Positions 34,977 to 43,698 are shown, counted from the stretch's first letter. The stretch: 64,000 bases of DNA from DSOI01 sp041394885 (GCA_041394885.1 JAWKHI010000016.1:73220-137219); one strand, 5' to 3'. Notes: generated by a model not told the origin, from the sequence alone. Made by a program: numbers and translations.

Positions 34977-34996
34977 GGTGGCTGGGAGGCAGGGAT
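34977..34996 (+). repeat. Proximal attachment-site-like repeat in the tRNA-Gln 3' end
   Basis: This is the tRNA-side copy of the 20-bp direct repeat at 33825-33844. It restores an intact tRNA end, as integrative elements do. Confidence 0.8.
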
Positions 34997-35052
34997 TCGA
35001 ACCCCGATACGCGGCTCCAGAGGCCGCAGTCTTACCGTTAGACGACCTCCCA
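34979..35052 (-). tRNA. tRNA-Gln (anticodon CTG)
   Basis: The 74-nt minus-strand sequence folds as a cloverleaf. The acceptor TGGGAGG pairs with CCTCCCA (U1-A72, as in other tRNA-Gln), the D arm is GTCT/AGAC, and the anticodon stem GCGGC/GCCGC holds loop CTCTGGA with anticodon CTG. The variable loop has four bases and the T arm is CGGGG/CCCTG with loop TTCGAAT. Discriminator G and an encoded CCA follow. It decodes CAG. Confidence 0.96.
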
Positions 35053-35096
35053 GCAAGGAAGGCACTCTTGTCATTATAGCCGTTTCCCGCCTCTGT

Positions 35097-35102
35097 TACA
35101 GT
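35097..35102 (+). promoter_or_regulatory. -10-like TACAGT box before the amidohydrolase
   Basis: TACAGT lies six bases before the ATG at 35109, which would put the transcription start on the start codon. Confidence 0.4.
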
Positions 35103-35108
35103 GGCCTC

Positions 35109-36821
35109 ATGCCGCGTTTCTTCCTCCTTGCCGCCGGACTCCTCGCCTTCTCCCTCCACGCCGAGGACGCCGTCTATCACAACGGCAAGATCATCACCAT
35201 GGGCGGACCCGCCAAGACTGCCGAAGCCTTCCTCGTCCGCGGCAACACCTTCGCCGCCGTCGGCTCCAACGCCCAGGTCCTCGCCGCCGCCGGACCCGGC
35301 ATCAGGCGCATCGATCTCGGCGGCCGCACCGTCGTCCCCGGCATCAACGATTCCCACACCCACCCCATCGGCGCCGCCCTCGCCGAAATCGACGGCGAAG
35401 TCCCCTCGCTCGATTCCATCGCCGCCGTGCAAGGCTATATTCGCAAGCTGGTCGCCACACAGCCGCGCGGCGGGCTCATCTTCGTTCCCAAGATCTACGC
35501 CACGCGCATGGCCGAGCGCCGCTACCCCACCCGTTACGACCTCGACGCCGCCAGCGGCGCACGCGAAGCCATGACCGACAATTCCTACGCCTCCGTGCTC
35601 AACTCCGTTCTCCTGCGCCGCCTCAACATCACCCGCGACACGCCCCAGCCAACGAACGGCAAGATCATCAAAGACGACAAGGGCGAACCCACCGGGCTCA
35701 TTCTCGGCGCGCGCCAGATCGTCGCCCCCCTGCTCAGTGCGCGCGTCTTCACCGCCGAAGAGCAACTGCGGTCTCTCCAGGCGATGCAGGCCGCCTACAA
35801 TCGCGTCGGCATCACCTCCACCGGCGATCGCGGCCAAGGCCCGGAAGGTTTCCGCGTCTATCAGGAATTGAAGCGCCGTGGCGGGATGACCGTCCGCACC
35901 GCCGTCACCTATCGCATCACCGCCGCCGGCAAGCCCGACGATGTGGTGCGTCAGGTGGAGGCGATTCCGTTCGTCACCGGGTGGGGTGATGACTGGCTTC
36001 GCGTCGGTCCGGTGAAGTCCGTCGTCGACGGCGGCATTCTCATCGGCACCGCCTACCTGCGCGCCCCTTATGGCATGAACACGCAGGTCTACGGCTATCA
36101 GGACCCCGACTATCGCGGCGTCCTCAACGTGCCCCGCGAAAATCTGATCGCCATGGCGCGCTCCGCCAATCGGCTCGGCTGGCAGATGACCTCGCACACC
36201 ACGGGCGGCGGCGCCATCGACGCGCTGCTCGACGCCTATGAGGAAGCCGACAAGGACACCCCAATCCGCGGCCGCCGCTTCACGGTCACGCACGGCAATT
36301 TCCCGAACGCCGCGGCGATCGAAAAAGCGCGGCGCCTGGGCGTCCTGTTCGATTGCCAGCCGCAATGGCACCACTTCGACGGCCCCGCGCTGGCGCCCGT
36401 GTTCGGCCCCGAACGGACCAAATGGTTTCTCCCCCTCCGCGCGATGTTCGACGCCGGACTCATCGTCGCCGGCGGTTCCGATCACATGATCAAGTTCGAT
36501 TCGCGCAAATCGATCAACGCCTACCATCCGTTCTACGCCATGTGGATGACCGTCACCCGCAAAACCGCCGATGGCTCCGTGCTCGGCCCCGAGCAGCGCA
36601 TCACGCGCGAGGAGGCGTTGCGCATGTGGACCGTCAACCCCGCCTACCTCACCTTCGAAGAAAAACAGAAGGGCTCCATCGAAGCGGGTAAACTCGCCGA
36701 CTTCGCCGTGATTGACCGTGACTTTCTCACCGTTCCCGAGGACGAGATCAAGGACATCGAGACCGTACTGACGGTGGTGGACGGCAAGGCCGTCTACCGC
36801 AGCCCCTCCTGGCCGCGATAA
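35109..36821 (+). CDS. Secreted amidohydrolase (YtcJ-like)
   Basis: The 570-residue protein has a signal peptide (MPRFFLLAAGLLAFSLHAEDA) and the amidohydrolase-3 layout: N-terminal beta-sandwich (AVYHNGKIITMGG), then the metal HxH-type strand VVPGINDSHTHPIG. Later metal-site residues are in MTSHTTGGG, FTVTHGNFP and VAGGSDHMIKFD. YtcJ-type enzymes hydrolyse amide or imine bonds; the substrate is unknown. The C-terminal sandwich ends in EKQKGSIEAGKLADFAVIDRD, a family hallmark. The stop adjoins the convergent M81 gene with no gap. Confidence 0.92.
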   Translation: MPRFFLLAAGLLAFSLHAEDAVYHNGKIITMGGPAKTAEAFLVRGNTFAAVGSNAQVLAAAGPGIRRIDLGGRTVVPGINDSHTHPIGAALAEIDGEVPSLDSIAAVQGYIRKLVATQPRGGLIFVPKIYATRMAERRYPTRYDLDAASGAREAMTDNSYASVLNSVLLRRLNITRDTPQPTNGKIIKDDKGEPTGLILGARQIVAPLLSARVFTAEEQLRSLQAMQAAYNRVGITSTGDRGQGPEGFRVYQELKRRGGMTVRTAVTYRITAAGKPDDVVRQVEAIPFVTGWGDDWLRVGPVKSVVDGGILIGTAYLRAPYGMNTQVYGYQDPDYRGVLNVPRENLIAMARSANRLGWQMTSHTTGGGAIDALLDAYEEADKDTPIRGRRFTVTHGNFPNAAAIEKARRLGVLFDCQPQWHHFDGPALAPVFGPERTKWFLPLRAMFDAGLIVAGGSDHMIKFDSRKSINAYHPFYAMWMTVTRKTADGSVLGPEQRITREEALRMWTVNPAYLTFEEKQKGSIEAGKLADFAVIDRDFLTVPEDEIKDIETVLTVVDGKAVYRSPSWPR

Positions 36822-38309
36822 CTACGCCTGGTAGTCCACGTCATCCAACGGCCAGATCGGCCGCCCGATGCGCCGCCAAGGCAGCGTCTTCAGATTCGCC
36901 GTCGACACGCCCGGGGTGTCCACCACAAAGATGCGCCGCGCGATCGGCTCATAGCAGGCGCGGAATCCGTTGGGCGATTTCACCACCACGATCTGGCAAT
37001 GCAGCGGCTCGATCCCATGGCTGCGGAACAACTCCGGATCCACCGTCATCGCGGAACGCGATGCAATCAGAATCCGCACCCGGCCGCACTCGAGCACCAC
37101 GCTCGGCCCCATATCGGTTTCGATGCCCGTGTTGTATCCGCGCGCCCGCGCCGTCCATCGTCCGTCCGAGATCAGCCGCACCCTTCCGGTGACGCGCACC
37201 GGCTTCGAATTCCGCTTGTCGTAGCAACCGCCAACACGCATCGTCACCGTGGCGCCGATCCCGGCGTCGATCGCGGTGCGCGCCGCCGAGGGATCCACCA
37301 GAAAGATGGTCGCGTCACCGGTGAGCGGGGCTTTGAGCAGCGGACGCAGCACGCCGGTGGAATCGCCCGGCGAGCCCGATCCGGTGGAATCCGACGATTC
37401 CGCCAAAACCACCGGACCCTCGCCCAGCGCGATGGCCGCGGCGATCGCCCGATCCGGCGGCGTGAGTTCCGGCACGAATTCCTCGCGGCCCCGCCACCAC
37501 GCGCGCGCCAGCGTCCGCGCCTGCCGCTCGGCCCCCTTCGCGTCGCCGTTGGTGACGCTCACTACCGCGCATCCCATCTCCTCCACATCCATCCACGGCT
37601 GCACCGGAAACAGCGAGACAGCCTCGGCCGCTCCGGTGGACTCCCATCGTTCGGCGCGCCGCATTAGCCGCCCGAAAGGTCCGCTGGCCGACTGCGAATT
37701 CTCCGCATTCACAATCAGCGGCAGTTTCGCCCGGCGCATCACCGGTTTGCACTCCCCGGCCAGGATCCGCAGCAGCAGCCGCGCGGCCTTGGCGCCGGTC
37801 TCGAACATGTCGATGTGCGGATAGGTGTGATACCCCACGATCGCCGTCGCCCGCTCCACCATCGCGCGCGTCACGTTGGCGTGCAGATCGAGCGTCAGCA
37901 CGATCGGTTTGTCCGGCCCCAGGATCTCGCGCGCCAGCCCCAGCACATGCCCTTCCACGTCGTCGACACCCGCGGCGGTTTGTGCTCCGTGCATCGCCAG
38001 CAGCAGTGCATCGGCATCGGCGTGAGCGCGGAGGGCGCGCGCGAACTCATCCATCAGCCGCGCGAAATCGCCGCCCAGGCAGCGGTTGGCCGTGATCGCC
38101 CACGCCGCGCACACCGGTGCGGTCTCCACGCGCTTCCCCTGGCGGTCGAGCACATCGAGAAAGCCTCCCATCTCGGTGAGCTTGCGTTGATGACGCCGCC
38201 GGGCTTGTTCTCCAAAGACAGGAGAGAAGTCCTCATACCGCGTGGCGACCGGAGAGAACGTATTGGCTTCCTGAAGGATCGAAGCGATCGCGATTTTTAC
38301 CGTCTTCAC
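36822..38309 (-). CDS. M81-family metallopeptidase (MlrC-like)
   Basis: I set the start at the GTG at 38309, giving 495 residues (VKTVKIAIASILQEANTFSP), the standard M81 beginning. The GTG overlaps the response-regulator stop by four bases, so it is translationally coupled. Zinc-ligand segments are LLLAMHGAQTA, LTLDLHANVT and VGYHTYPHID. The C-terminal MlrC domain follows after about residue 300 (VLAESSDSTGSGSPGDST). MlrC is known from linearised microcystin breakdown, but most members act on unknown peptides. Co-expression with a two-component system is unusual for the family. Confidence 0.9.
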   Translation of the reverse strand: MKTVKIAIASILQEANTFSPVATRYEDFSPVFGEQARRRHQRKLTEMGGFLDVLDRQGKRVETAPVCAAWAITANRCLGGDFARLMDEFARALRAHADADALLLAMHGAQTAAGVDDVEGHVLGLAREILGPDKPIVLTLDLHANVTRAMVERATAIVGYHTYPHIDMFETGAKAARLLLRILAGECKPVMRRAKLPLIVNAENSQSASGPFGRLMRRAERWESTGAAEAVSLFPVQPWMDVEEMGCAVVSVTNGDAKGAERQARTLARAWWRGREEFVPELTPPDRAIAAAIALGEGPVVLAESSDSTGSGSPGDSTGVLRPLLKAPLTGDATIFLVDPSAARTAIDAGIGATVTMRVGGCYDKRNSKPVRVTGRVRLISDGRWTARARGYNTGIETDMGPSVVLECGRVRILIASRSAMTVDPELFRSHGIEPLHCQIVVVKSPNGFRACYEPIARRIFVVDTPGVSTANLKTLPWRRIGRPIWPLDDVDYQA

Positions 38310-38992
38310 GGAAGAAAACGATATCCCACACCGCGTACCGTCTGCAAATAGCGCGGACGCTCGGGGTTTTCCTCGAGCTTCTGACGCAGCCACGCGACGT
38401 GGACATCCACCGTGCGCGAGGTCACCGACGGCTGGTATTCCCAAACCGATTGCAGCAGGTCTTCGCGCGACACGGCTTTCTCGCGATGATCGATCAGGTA
38501 GCGCAGAAGCTGCAGTTCCTTCGCCGCGAGATTCACGGGCTCCCCGCTCTTCACCACGTCGCCGCTTTCGAAATCCACGTCCACCTCGCCGAACTGGAAC
38601 CGGCGCACCGGACGCAGCCCCTCTTTGTGGACGCGCCGCACCAGCGCCTCCACCCGCGCCAGCAGTTCCGACGGATCGAACGGTTTGGCCAGGTAATCGT
38701 CCGCGCCGAGCTTGAGGCCGGTCACGCGATCGGGCACGCGCGTCTTGGCCGTCAGCATCAGGATCGGAATGTCGAAGCCTTGTTGCCGCAGATCGCGGCA
38801 TATGTCGAAGCCGTTCTTACCCGGCAACATCACGTCGAGAATCACCAGGTGATGCTGCCGGCTGGACGCTCTCTCGAAACCCGCGATTCCGTCGGTAGCG
38901 CTTTCCACCTCATAGCCTTCCGACAACAGGAGGTCCGTCACCGTAATCACCAGGCCCGGTTCGTCTTCAACCAGCAGTATGCGCAAATTCAT
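38306..38992 (-). CDS. OmpR/PhoB-family response regulator
   Basis: The ATG at 38992 (MNLRILLVEDEPGLV) is preferred to an upstream TTG and overlaps the kinase stop by 26 bases. The receiver has the acidic pair in VEDEPG, the phospho-Asp in LVILDVMLPGKNG and the Lys in YLAKPFD. A winged-helix effector domain follows (about 130-226, EGLRPVRRFQFGEVDVDF, VTSRTVDVHVAWLRQKL). It is the transcription-controlling partner of the adjacent kinase. Its target may include its own operon with the M81 gene. Confidence 0.95.
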   Translation of the reverse strand: MNLRILLVEDEPGLVITVTDLLLSEGYEVESATDGIAGFERASSRQHHLVILDVMLPGKNGFDICRDLRQQGFDIPILMLTAKTRVPDRVTGLKLGADDYLAKPFDPSELLARVEALVRRVHKEGLRPVRRFQFGEVDVDFESGDVVKSGEPVNLAAKELQLLRYLIDHREKAVSREDLLQSVWEYQPSVTSRTVDVHVAWLRQKLEENPERPRYLQTVRGVGYRFLP

Positions 38993-40835
38993 CCCTCTGT
39001 TCAACCGGAATCGCCGGAATCCGCACCGTGAACTCCGTTTGCCGGCCGGGTTCGCTCATCGCCGTGATGGTGCCTTCGTGCGCTTCCACGATCTTCTTCG
39101 CCAAATTCAGCCCAAGGCCCGTGCCATGCACTTGATCGTCCACCGCGCGCTTGCCCCGGTAGAACGGCGTGAAGATGCGGTCGATCTCGGCCGCCGGTAT
39201 TCCCGGACCGCGATCCGCCACCCGGATCTCCACCCATTCCCGTCCTTTCGCGTCCACCGCGCGGATCGCCGAAACGCCGATCCAGCCGCCCTCCCACCCA
39301 TATTTCGCCGCGTTGCCGATCAGGTTCTGCACCGCCTGTTTCAGCGCCACCGCATCCCCCGACACCGGCGGCAACTCCGGTTCGATGGCTTTTTCTAACG
39401 TGCAAGCGGATTCGTTGAGCGCGCGGCTGCTCGCCTCGATCGCCTCTTCCACGATGCTGCCTGCCGACATCGGCTCCCGCACCGCCAGCGCCGAGCCCGA
39501 ACGCGTGCGCGCGAAGCGCAGCACCTGTTCGACGATTGCCGTCAACCGTTCACTCTCGGCATGGATCATCTCGCCGTACTTCTTCATCTGCGCCGGATCT
39601 TTCACCACGCCTTTCTTGAGGTTGAACGCCGCGCTGGCAATCACGCTCAGCGGCGTACGCAGTTCGTGCGAAATGCCGGAGATGAACTCCACTTGCAGCT
39701 CCGCCAGCCGCTGCGCGTTCCGGTTGAAGCGCATCAGCGCCAGCGCACTGCCGAGAATCAGCAGGATGATGGCGCCGGTGAGCGCCGCGTTGCGCAGGTG
39801 CGCGCGCCGCACGGCCGCTTCGAGTGACCCGCTCTGATGCCGCGCCAGCAGTTCCCAGCGGCCCCGCCCTTCGCCGCCTTCCGGCCTCGGCGGACCACCG
39901 CCCCTCTTGGCTCCGCCGGCCGGCGGCGGCTCCGCCCCGTTCCCAAAAGCGCCGCCGGAGGCCGCACCCTCATTGCGCGGTGAGCCCGGCGGCCGCCGAA
40001 CATTGATGACATCGTCGAACCGGATCTCGAACAATCGAACCCGCGCGTCGGCGCCGCGCGCATCGCCGATCTCGGCGCCGGACCGGAAGATCTCCACCGC
40101 CGGGTCCGCCAGGGACCGGATTTCCAGTTCGAACTCCCGCACCCCACGGTCGGTGAGCTGCGTCTGCACGATCTGCGGGATCACTTCCTTCCGGACGTAG
40201 TCGAGGTCAAGCTCGAACAGGAGCCACTCCACCGGGTCCGCGAATTCGCGCCTCCGGCCCGCGGCCGGCGGCCCGCTCTGGCTGCGCGGCGCAAAGCGCG
40301 GGATTTCGAAAACCGCCGATTCGCGTTCGGCGATCGGCCCGAACAGCCGGCCTCGCGCGATCCGGCCGGCCAGATTGTCGCGGATACGGCTCCACTCGGC
40401 GGGCCACTCGGCGGCGACGAACGCGCCGTTGGGGTCCAGCCGGTGCACGATGCCCGGCGATTCTGGCGCCGTTCCCCCCGGGCTCGGTTCGCCCGGCAGG
40501 ACGCGATACACACGCCGGAACAGGCCCGGGTAGTTGCCGCTTTCGCGCCACCGCATGTAGCCGCGCAGGTAGGCGGTTTCCCATTCCTCCTGCGGTAGAC
40601 CGGACGCTTCGCGCACCATCGCCCGCACCCCGCGCGTCACCACAGCGTCGAACTGATTGCCCACACTCCGCAAAGACCCCTCCAGCGCCTCGCGCCGCCG
40701 GTAGCTCTCCGCGTCGCTCACCTCACGCAAGGAACTGTACTCCAGCACCGCCAGCGCCAGGCACAATACGCTCAGGGCCCCCAGCAGGAACCAGGACACA
40801 GAACGCCGCCGGAAGTCAGGATCGCTCCAATTCAC
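38967..40835 (-). CDS. Membrane sensor histidine kinase
   Basis: The GTG at 40835 gives 622 residues starting VNWSDPDFRRRSVSWFLLGALSVLCLALAVLEYSS, one membrane helix. A sensor region of about 320 residues follows, then a second helix (TGAIILLILGSALALM). The catalytic part has the H-box FISGISHELRTPLSVI, N-box QNLIGNAAKYG, and ATP-lid motifs VADRGPGIP and GTGLGLNLAKKI. The sensor part carries a Gly/Pro-rich low-complexity insert and no recognised ligand domain. It heads an overlapping kinase-regulator-M81 operon. Confidence 0.92.
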   Translation of the reverse strand: MNWSDPDFRRRSVSWFLLGALSVLCLALAVLEYSSLREVSDAESYRRREALEGSLRSVGNQFDAVVTRGVRAMVREASGLPQEEWETAYLRGYMRWRESGNYPGLFRRVYRVLPGEPSPGGTAPESPGIVHRLDPNGAFVAAEWPAEWSRIRDNLAGRIARGRLFGPIAERESAVFEIPRFAPRSQSGPPAAGRRREFADPVEWLLFELDLDYVRKEVIPQIVQTQLTDRGVREFELEIRSLADPAVEIFRSGAEIGDARGADARVRLFEIRFDDVINVRRPPGSPRNEGAASGGAFGNGAEPPPAGGAKRGGGPPRPEGGEGRGRWELLARHQSGSLEAAVRRAHLRNAALTGAIILLILGSALALMRFNRNAQRLAELQVEFISGISHELRTPLSVIASAAFNLKKGVVKDPAQMKKYGEMIHAESERLTAIVEQVLRFARTRSGSALAVREPMSAGSIVEEAIEASSRALNESACTLEKAIEPELPPVSGDAVALKQAVQNLIGNAAKYGWEGGWIGVSAIRAVDAKGREWVEIRVADRGPGIPAAEIDRIFTPFYRGKRAVDDQVHGTGLGLNLAKKIVEAHEGTITAMSEPGRQTEFTVRIPAIPVEQRDEFAHTAG

Positions 40836-40936
40836 GCTGCTTCGATCATACGCCCGCCCGCCCGCGATTGCGTGTAAAGAAAAATCAAGCCGTATCGGGC
40901 CTGGAAGGCTCGCCGCAGCCATCCGGCAAGGGCGGT

Positions 40937-40942
40937 TATCCT
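40937..40942 (+). promoter_or_regulatory. -10-like TATCCT box before pta
   Basis: TATCCT is nine bases before the ATG at 40952 with no Shine-Dalgarno between, supporting a leaderless start for pta. Confidence 0.45.
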
Positions 40943-40951
40943 AGATGGAAT

Positions 40952-41911
40952 ATGTCTCTGCCGGACTCGGCCATTCAGTTTCTCCAATCCCAGGCCGAGC
41001 GCGTCCGCGGGTTGCCGCGCCGCAGGAAGATCGTCTTCCCCGAGGGCAATGACCCGCGCGTCCGCGAAGCCGCCGCCCGCCTCCAAAGCGAAGGGCTCAT
41101 CGACCCCGTTCTCATCACCGATCCGGCTTCCGAGCCCCGGAAAGACCGGTATGCCGACCTCCTCCATGAGCGCCGCCGCGCCAAGGGTCTCACCCGCCTC
41201 GAAGCCGGCCAACTCGTCCTCCAGCCGCTCTATCTCGGGTGCCTGATGGTTTCCGCCGGCGACGCCGACGGCTTCGTGGGCGGGGCCGCCAACAGCACCG
41301 CCGATACCGTCCGCGCCGCCTTGCAGTGCATCGGCGCCCGCCCCCACGTCCGCACCGTTTCCACTTTCATGCTGTTATGCGTGCGCGACGCCTCCTTCGG
41401 CCACAACGGCATCCTGACCATCGCCGATCCGGCCATGGTGATCGATCCCACGCCGTCGGAACTCGCCGACATCACGGTGGCCACCGCCGCCAGCACCCGC
41501 GCGCTGTTCGGCATCGAGCCCGTCGTGGCGATGCTTTCTTTCTCCACCAAAGGCAGCGGCAGGCACAAGAAGTCGGACGCGGTGGTGGAAGCCTTCCGCA
41601 TCGTGCAGGCGCGCGCCCCCGATCTCCACGTCGACGCGGAACTGCAGGCCGACGCCGCGCTCGTCGATGCCGTCGGTCGATCCAAGGCTCCCGGATCCAC
41701 CGTGGCCGGCAAAGCGAACACGCTCATCTTTCCCGACATCAACGCCGCCAACATCGGCTACAAACTCGTGGAGCGTCTGGGCGGCGCATCCGCCATTGGT
41801 CCGTTTCTGCAGGGGCTCGCCCGCCCCGCCAATGACCTGTCCCGCGGATGCTCGGCTACCGACATCTACGGCGTCGCTCTGGTGACCGCGCTGCAGTCGG
41901 AGCAGGCTTGA
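40952..41911 (+). CDS. pta: Phosphate acetyltransferase
   Basis: I choose the ATG at 40952 (MSLPDSAIQFLQSQAERVRG), giving 319 residues, the size of a single-domain phosphotransacetylase. Hallmarks are KIVFPEGNDPRVREAAARL, VGGAANSTADTVRAALQ, MLSFSTKGSG and the C-terminal NAANIGYKLVERLGGASAIGPFLQGL. It interconverts acetyl-CoA and acetyl phosphate. No acetate kinase is in the window. The deacetylase-family gene begins four bases after the stop, and the junction is duplicated at 33960. Confidence 0.96.
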   Translation: MSLPDSAIQFLQSQAERVRGLPRRRKIVFPEGNDPRVREAAARLQSEGLIDPVLITDPASEPRKDRYADLLHERRRAKGLTRLEAGQLVLQPLYLGCLMVSAGDADGFVGGAANSTADTVRAALQCIGARPHVRTVSTFMLLCVRDASFGHNGILTIADPAMVIDPTPSELADITVATAASTRALFGIEPVVAMLSFSTKGSGRHKKSDAVVEAFRIVQARAPDLHVDAELQADAALVDAVGRSKAPGSTVAGKANTLIFPDINAANIGYKLVERLGGASAIGPFLQGLARPANDLSRGCSATDIYGVALVTALQSEQA

Positions 41912-41936
41912 TCCGATGCTCCCGTTCAAGCTCGTT
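41879..41936 (+). repeat. Source copy of the 58-bp pta/deacetylase-junction repeat
   Basis: This copy spans the last codons of pta, the stop and the first codons of the deacetylase-family gene. It is identical to 33960-34017 and is coding here, so it is probably the source. Confidence 0.95.
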
Positions 41937-42827
41937 TACCACCCTGGGTACGATCTCAATCTCGGTGAACACGTTTTCCCCGCCCGCAAGTATCGCCTGA
42001 TCCACGCGCATCTCCTGGCATCCGGCTTCGCTACACCGGAAGACTTTCTCACGCCATCGCCGATTGAGGTTGACGATCTGTTGCTCGTCCATGACCGCGG
42101 CTGGATTCAGCGCCTGCGTACCGGGACCCTCGGCTATCACGAAATACTCAAGCTCGAAATCCCCTATTCCAGCCTCATGGTGGAGGCCTTCTGGCTCGCC
42201 GCCGGCGGGACGCTGCTCGCCGCCAGCCGCGCCCTCGACGATGGGGCCGGATTCAATATCGGCGGCGGATTCCATCACGCCTTCGCCGCCCATGGCGAAG
42301 GCTTCTGCGCTATTCACGACGTCGCCGTCGCCGCTCGGGCGCTCCAGAAGCGCGGACGCGTTGAACGCGTCATGATCGCCGATTGCGACGTCCACCACGG
42401 TAACGGGACCGCGTCCATATTCGCCGGCGACTCGAGCGTGCTCACACTCTCCATCCACCAGTTCCAGAACTACCCGGAAGAGAAGCCCCCGTCCACCATC
42501 GACATTCACCTCGCCGACGGCGTGGGCGACGACGAATACCTCCACCGCCTCGGTGCCGCGATGCGCACCGCGCTCGACGGCTTCCGGCCCGGACTGCTGC
42601 TCTACGTGGCGGGCGCGGATCCCTACGGGGAAGATCAGCTCGGAGGACTATCGCTCACCATGGACGGCTTGTCACGCCGGGACCGTCTGGTGCTCGGGGA
42701 AGCGCGCAGCCGCGGCATTCCGGTGGCGGTTACCTTGGCGGGGGGTTATGCGTTGCGAACCGAAGACACCGTGCGAATCCACTGCAATACCGCGGCCGTC
42801 GTTCGCGACGTTCTTTTGGGGAAATGA
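41916..42827 (+). CDS. Histone-deacetylase-family (AcuC-like) zinc deacetylase
   Basis: The 303-residue protein begins MLPFKLVYHPGYDLNLGEHVFP. It has the deacetylase motifs GGGFHHAFAAHGEGFCAIHDVAVAARAL (tandem His), VMIADCDVHHGNGTASIF (metal Asp/His) and YVAGADPYGEDQLGGL (second metal Asp). Bacterial relatives remove acetyl groups from proteins such as acetyl-CoA synthetase (AcuC) or from polyamines. The gap to pta is four bases, so the enzyme making acetyl phosphate, a known protein acetyl donor, is paired with a candidate eraser. Confidence 0.93.
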   Translation: MLPFKLVYHPGYDLNLGEHVFPARKYRLIHAHLLASGFATPEDFLTPSPIEVDDLLLVHDRGWIQRLRTGTLGYHEILKLEIPYSSLMVEAFWLAAGGTLLAASRALDDGAGFNIGGGFHHAFAAHGEGFCAIHDVAVAARALQKRGRVERVMIADCDVHHGNGTASIFAGDSSVLTLSIHQFQNYPEEKPPSTIDIHLADGVGDDEYLHRLGAAMRTALDGFRPGLLLYVAGADPYGEDQLGGLSLTMDGLSRRDRLVLGEARSRGIPVAVTLAGGYALRTEDTVRIHCNTAAVVRDVLLGK

Positions 42828-42842
42828 TGGTCGGCGAGCGCT

Positions 42843-43199
42843 CTATCGTTGCGGCGCGCGCCAGGCCGCGCCCAGGTTTTGACTCGCCGGTTGACGCGGC
42901 GGACGCCGCTGCCGGGCTGCTTCCTCTCGCGCCGCCACGCGGCCGGCGTGTAGAGACATCTCCTGTTCGCCATAGGTCCACTCGGTGGCGGGCTCGCCCG
43001 CGTGATCTTCCAGCACCGCGCGGCACAACAGCGGCAGTTCCTGCAGCCGGATCCCGTAGCGGCGGCTCATGGCGAGATTGGCGCTGACCGTGAACGGCGT
43101 CCGGCTCCGGTCCGAGGCCACGCCGTCGAACGCGAACATCCGCACCCCCGTAACTTCGGTGAAACCCTTCAGCACGAATTGTAAATTCGGCTTCTCCAT
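42843..43199 (-). CDS. Small protein of unknown function
   Basis: The 118-residue protein starts at an ATG with a GGAGG site nine bases upstream, which supports it as real. The N-terminal half looks like an alpha/beta domain (NLQFVLKGFTEVTGVRMFAFDGV, RYGIRLQELPLLCRAVLE). The end is basic and Gln/Pro/Arg-rich. It follows the 84-residue gene by 45 bases on the same strand. I recognise no family. Confidence 0.6.
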   Translation of the reverse strand: MEKPNLQFVLKGFTEVTGVRMFAFDGVASDRSRTPFTVSANLAMSRRYGIRLQELPLLCRAVLEDHAGEPATEWTYGEQEMSLHAGRVAAREEAARQRRPPRQPASQNLGAAWRAPQR

Positions 43200-43244
43200 G
43201 TAAGTAACCTCCCGGTTCGCGGTTACTTCTCCGTCGTCAGCCGG

Positions 43245-43499
43245 TCACCCGTTCGCGCTGCCCGGCGCCGCCAGCATCGATCGCAATCGCGAAACCAGCG
43301 CCTTCCCCAGATGGACTTCGTCGGGATTGGACACATATCCGGGCATCTTGGGATCGATAAACTCCCGCCGGAACAACTGGTCCGATGCCAGCGACGCAAG
43401 TAACTTCAGCTCCGCCACGGTGAACTTCACCGTGACTGGCTTGCTCGAGTTACCTTCGGAGATGGTTGCTGATGGATGGCTCTGTATCTTCGAGTTCAT
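43245..43499 (-). CDS. Small hypothetical protein
   Basis: The 84-residue frame has a Ser-rich N-terminus and then a helix-rich part VKFTVAELKLLASLASDQLFRREFIDPKMPGY and EVHLGKALVSRLRSML. No clear Shine-Dalgarno is visible. It may be co-transcribed with the 118-residue gene downstream. Function unknown; moderate coding confidence from amino-acid composition. Confidence 0.5.
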   Translation of the reverse strand: MNSKIQSHPSATISEGNSSKPVTVKFTVAELKLLASLASDQLFRREFIDPKMPGYVSNPDEVHLGKALVSRLRSMLAAPGSANG

Positions 43500-43698
43500 T
43501 CCCGTGGTGCTCTTTGGCGTGCCGGTGCCGCGCGTGGCGCGTTAGGACTACGCGGCCCTCGCGAACTTTGATACCTCTAAGGGGAAGGACGATACGACTG
43601 ACTTAGTTCAGGCGCATCGTGCGGAAACTGGAGTGCTGCCGCAGTAACCAGTATGAGCCAGTTTCGCTTCCCTGTCAATGCAGTGCGTGCTCTACCAG

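Larger units (their letters stand above)
33825..34996. mobile_element. Small island at tRNA-Gln carrying an MNT-HEPN pair
   Basis: The 1.15-kb segment lies against the 3' end of tRNA-Gln and is bounded by 20-bp direct repeats, the usual outcome of tyrosine-integrase insertion at a tRNA gene. It holds only a nucleotidyltransferase-HEPN toxin-antitoxin pair, a 58-bp duplicate of the pta/deacetylase junction, and about 460 bp of non-coding sequence. No integrase is present, so it is a remnant, a satellite moved in trans, or a chance repeat. The stretch 33845-34303 has no full gene. A plus-strand frame there with no ATG ends in the same last residues as pta (LVTALQSEQA). Confidence 0.6.

Noticed and set aside
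34296..36527. 743-codon minus-strand frame across the MNT-HEPN pair, tRNA-Gln and amidohydrolase
   Set aside because: Runs through a tRNA gene and against three supported genes; Gly/Asp/Ala-rich shadow.
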